Shown here: positions 28,801-29,831 of the stretch, piece after piece | Layout of the letters: the number at the start of each line of letters is the position of its first letter | Numbering within the stretch: the stretch's first letter is position 1 | NCBI GenBank assembly: GCA_009602725.1 | Contig: WELB01000242.1 | Span: 43,025 to 72,855, forward strand | Origin: Spirogloea muscicola | Lineage: Eukaryota > Streptophyta > Zygnematophyceae > Spirogloeales > Spirogloeaceae | Reading direction: 5' to 3' | DNA: 29,831 bases | Program-made: the position numbers and the translations under genes | Notes under the pieces: generated by a model | What the model was told of the DNA's origin: nothing | Seen by the model: the letters and a program-made list of their open reading frames with translations, nothing else | Database searches by the model: none

Positions 28801-29518
28801 AGCACGGCAGCTACCACCAGGGAGAGAAGGGGCGCGGTGCGCATGAGACGAAATGGTGGCCAATCTAAGCCAATACACAGTTCAGGGAGAGACTAGTGCA
28901 CAAAGAACCGGGGCTACATGACACAAAGCCTTATGGTGAGAGAGTGGACGGAGGACGAGGGGAAGAGAGAGACCCATCTGCACAAGGAGGAGAAGAGGGG
29001 GAGGAAGGAGAGACGGCCACTGGAGGAGGGAGGTGCTCGGGGGAGTCTTGAAGTGAGGGGGGCTCAAGTTGGAAAGTAAAGCATAGGAGTGTGCATTGAG
29101 TGATGGAGGGCCCGAGTGGCAAAGTACAAAGGCAAGCACATAGACGTAGAGCCCAAAGCATAGGTACAAATGAGGAGGGGAGGAGAGAGAGGGAGGCAGT
29201 CCAGAGGGTGGGAGGCACCGACCAGCCACTCGTCGTCGGTCTGCAGGCCCAGCGGGTTGAGCTGCTTGATGGCGACCTGCAGCAGGCGGCCGCCGTCGTC
29301 GATCGCGCCCTTGTACACGGGCCCGAACCCGCCCTCCCCAATCTTCACCCTGAACCCCTTGCTGGCCAGCTTCAGGTCGCGCTGCGTGAACACGCGCAGG
29401 TGCGACGCCGCCGCCAGCCCCAGCGCCGGCGCCGGCGCCGGCGCCACCGCCCCCTCCCGGCTCCCCCCGCTGCTGTCGTTGTCGTTGCTGCCGCCGTCGT
29501 CCGAGCCGTTGCCCGCTG
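25858..29518 (-). CDS. Receptor-like cytoplasmic kinase, RLCK-VII (PBS1/PBL-like), partial
   Basis: Ser/Thr kinase that in land plants relays signals from cell-surface receptors at the plasma membrane. Minus-strand exons: 29518-29223, 28654-28519, 28115-27976, 27732-27609, 26493-26309 and 26093-25858 (cut by the N); all junction phases agree. Motifs in order: [13 protein letters not shown] lead-in, [11 protein letters not shown] (P-loop), [10 protein letters not shown] (VAIK lysine), [42 protein letters not shown] (catalytic loop), [10 protein letters not shown] (DFG), [17 protein letters not shown] (activation segment), [22 protein letters not shown] and DPKTRPTM. Two departures stand out: YRD in place of HRD, which is usual in this subfamily, and APD in place of APE, which is unusual. 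The C-terminal tail after the kinase is Pro/Ala-rich. The N-terminus, including any myristoylation or palmitoylation site, lies upstream of 29518 and I cannot place it. Confidence 0.9.
26510..27608 (-). other. 1.1-kb intron of the RLCK gene
   Basis: Between exons 27732-27609 and 26493-26309. The portion next to 27420-27600 is purine-only on the plus strand (GGGAGG words), so it is pyrimidine-rich in the transcript. It also holds the telomere-like tract at 27236-27302. No separate gene is seen inside. Confidence 0.75.
27236..27302. repeat. Degenerate telomere-like (CCCTAAA/CCCTGAA) tract
   Basis: About 65 bp of words such as AAACCCTTAAACCTGAAACC, CCCTCAACCCTTAAATCTAA and CCCTGTACCCTGAACCC. 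Plant-type telomere repeats are CCCTAAA, and these are decayed variants. The tract lies in an intron of the RLCK gene, so it is interstitial. Similar words occur near 783-830. Confidence 0.6.
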
Positions 29519-29831
29519 CTGCGAGGCAGGAATAAGAGTGCGTGCTGAGTGATAGAGTGTTCGAGCGGCCAGGCACAAAAGGCGAGCACGTTGACAGGTG
29601 TACGATCACCTGCTGCTGCTGTGAGGAGGGAGGCGCACAGGAGTTGCTCGATCAGTTGCACACTGTTTACACACAATCAGCTCCTTCCTCCCTCTCGCCT
29701 CCGTCCTCCCTCTCTCCCTTTTGCTTGCCATTTCCGCACTGCCCCTCCCTCCACCTCACCTCTGTCCTCTCCATCTCTCCCTCCCTCCCTCCCTCCCTCC
29801 TCATTCTCCTGTCCTTCAACCCCCCCCCCCC
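29519..29831. other. Purine/pyrimidine-rich 5' flank of the RLCK gene, ending in poly-C
   Basis: CTCCCTCC-rich on the plus strand from about 29690, ending in C12 at the window edge. On the kinase strand there may be a 9-nt mini-exon (CAGCAGCAG between CTCACAG and GTGATC near 29610), but this is speculative. The first coding exon is not visible here. Confidence 0.4.

Overview
The window looks like nuclear DNA of a streptophyte green alga. A Closterium-like zygnematophyte is my best guess, but that is inference from gene style only. The reasons are a plant-type receptor-like cytoplasmic kinase (RLCK-VII/PBL type), plant-type extracellular leucine-rich-repeat (LRR) exons of 72 nt in phase 2, many short introns, long CT/GA microsatellites and abundant debris of one LINE-like retroelement family. 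There is no sign of bacterial operons, tRNA, rRNA or CRISPR.

Layout. 1-491: C-terminal end of a LINE entering from the left, followed by dispersed hairpin repeats. 1137-2225: a predicted three-exon secreted protein of unknown family. 2226-3750: no gene recognised. 3752-6984: LINE pieces, including an inverted reverse-transcriptase segment beside a sense 3' segment, the geometry expected of a 5'-inverted ('twin-primed') insertion. 6985-7980: hairpin repeats and unannotated DNA. 7981-14739 (minus) and 15107-23803 (plus): two paralogous genes arranged head to head. 24330-25857: LINE remnant, hairpin repeats, no gene. 25858-29518 (minus): six exons of an RLCK-VII kinase, cut at its 3' end by an N; its 5' end lies in or beyond a purine/pyrimidine-rich stretch at the right edge.

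The central find is the head-to-head pair. Each gene encodes a signal peptide (seen intact only in the plus copy), an LRR N-cap, about eight LRRs each on its own exon, a C-terminal cap exon of exactly 206 nt in both copies, then a chain of small cysteine modules, also one per exon, ending in an exon of exactly 289 nt in both. No transmembrane segment or kinase is visible, so the product should be secreted to the cell wall. I do not recognise this LRR-plus-cysteine-module architecture. The minus copy has several lesions. The plus copy has an intact LRR half, but four cysteine modules are absent and about 3.5 kb of microsatellite and retroelement debris lies in their place, and one later module has a 1-nt deletion.

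Four single N bases (11497, 14740, 18636, 25857) probably mark assembly joins. Two lie inside microsatellites and two abut near-identical or identical duplicated sequence, so local order near them should be treated with care.
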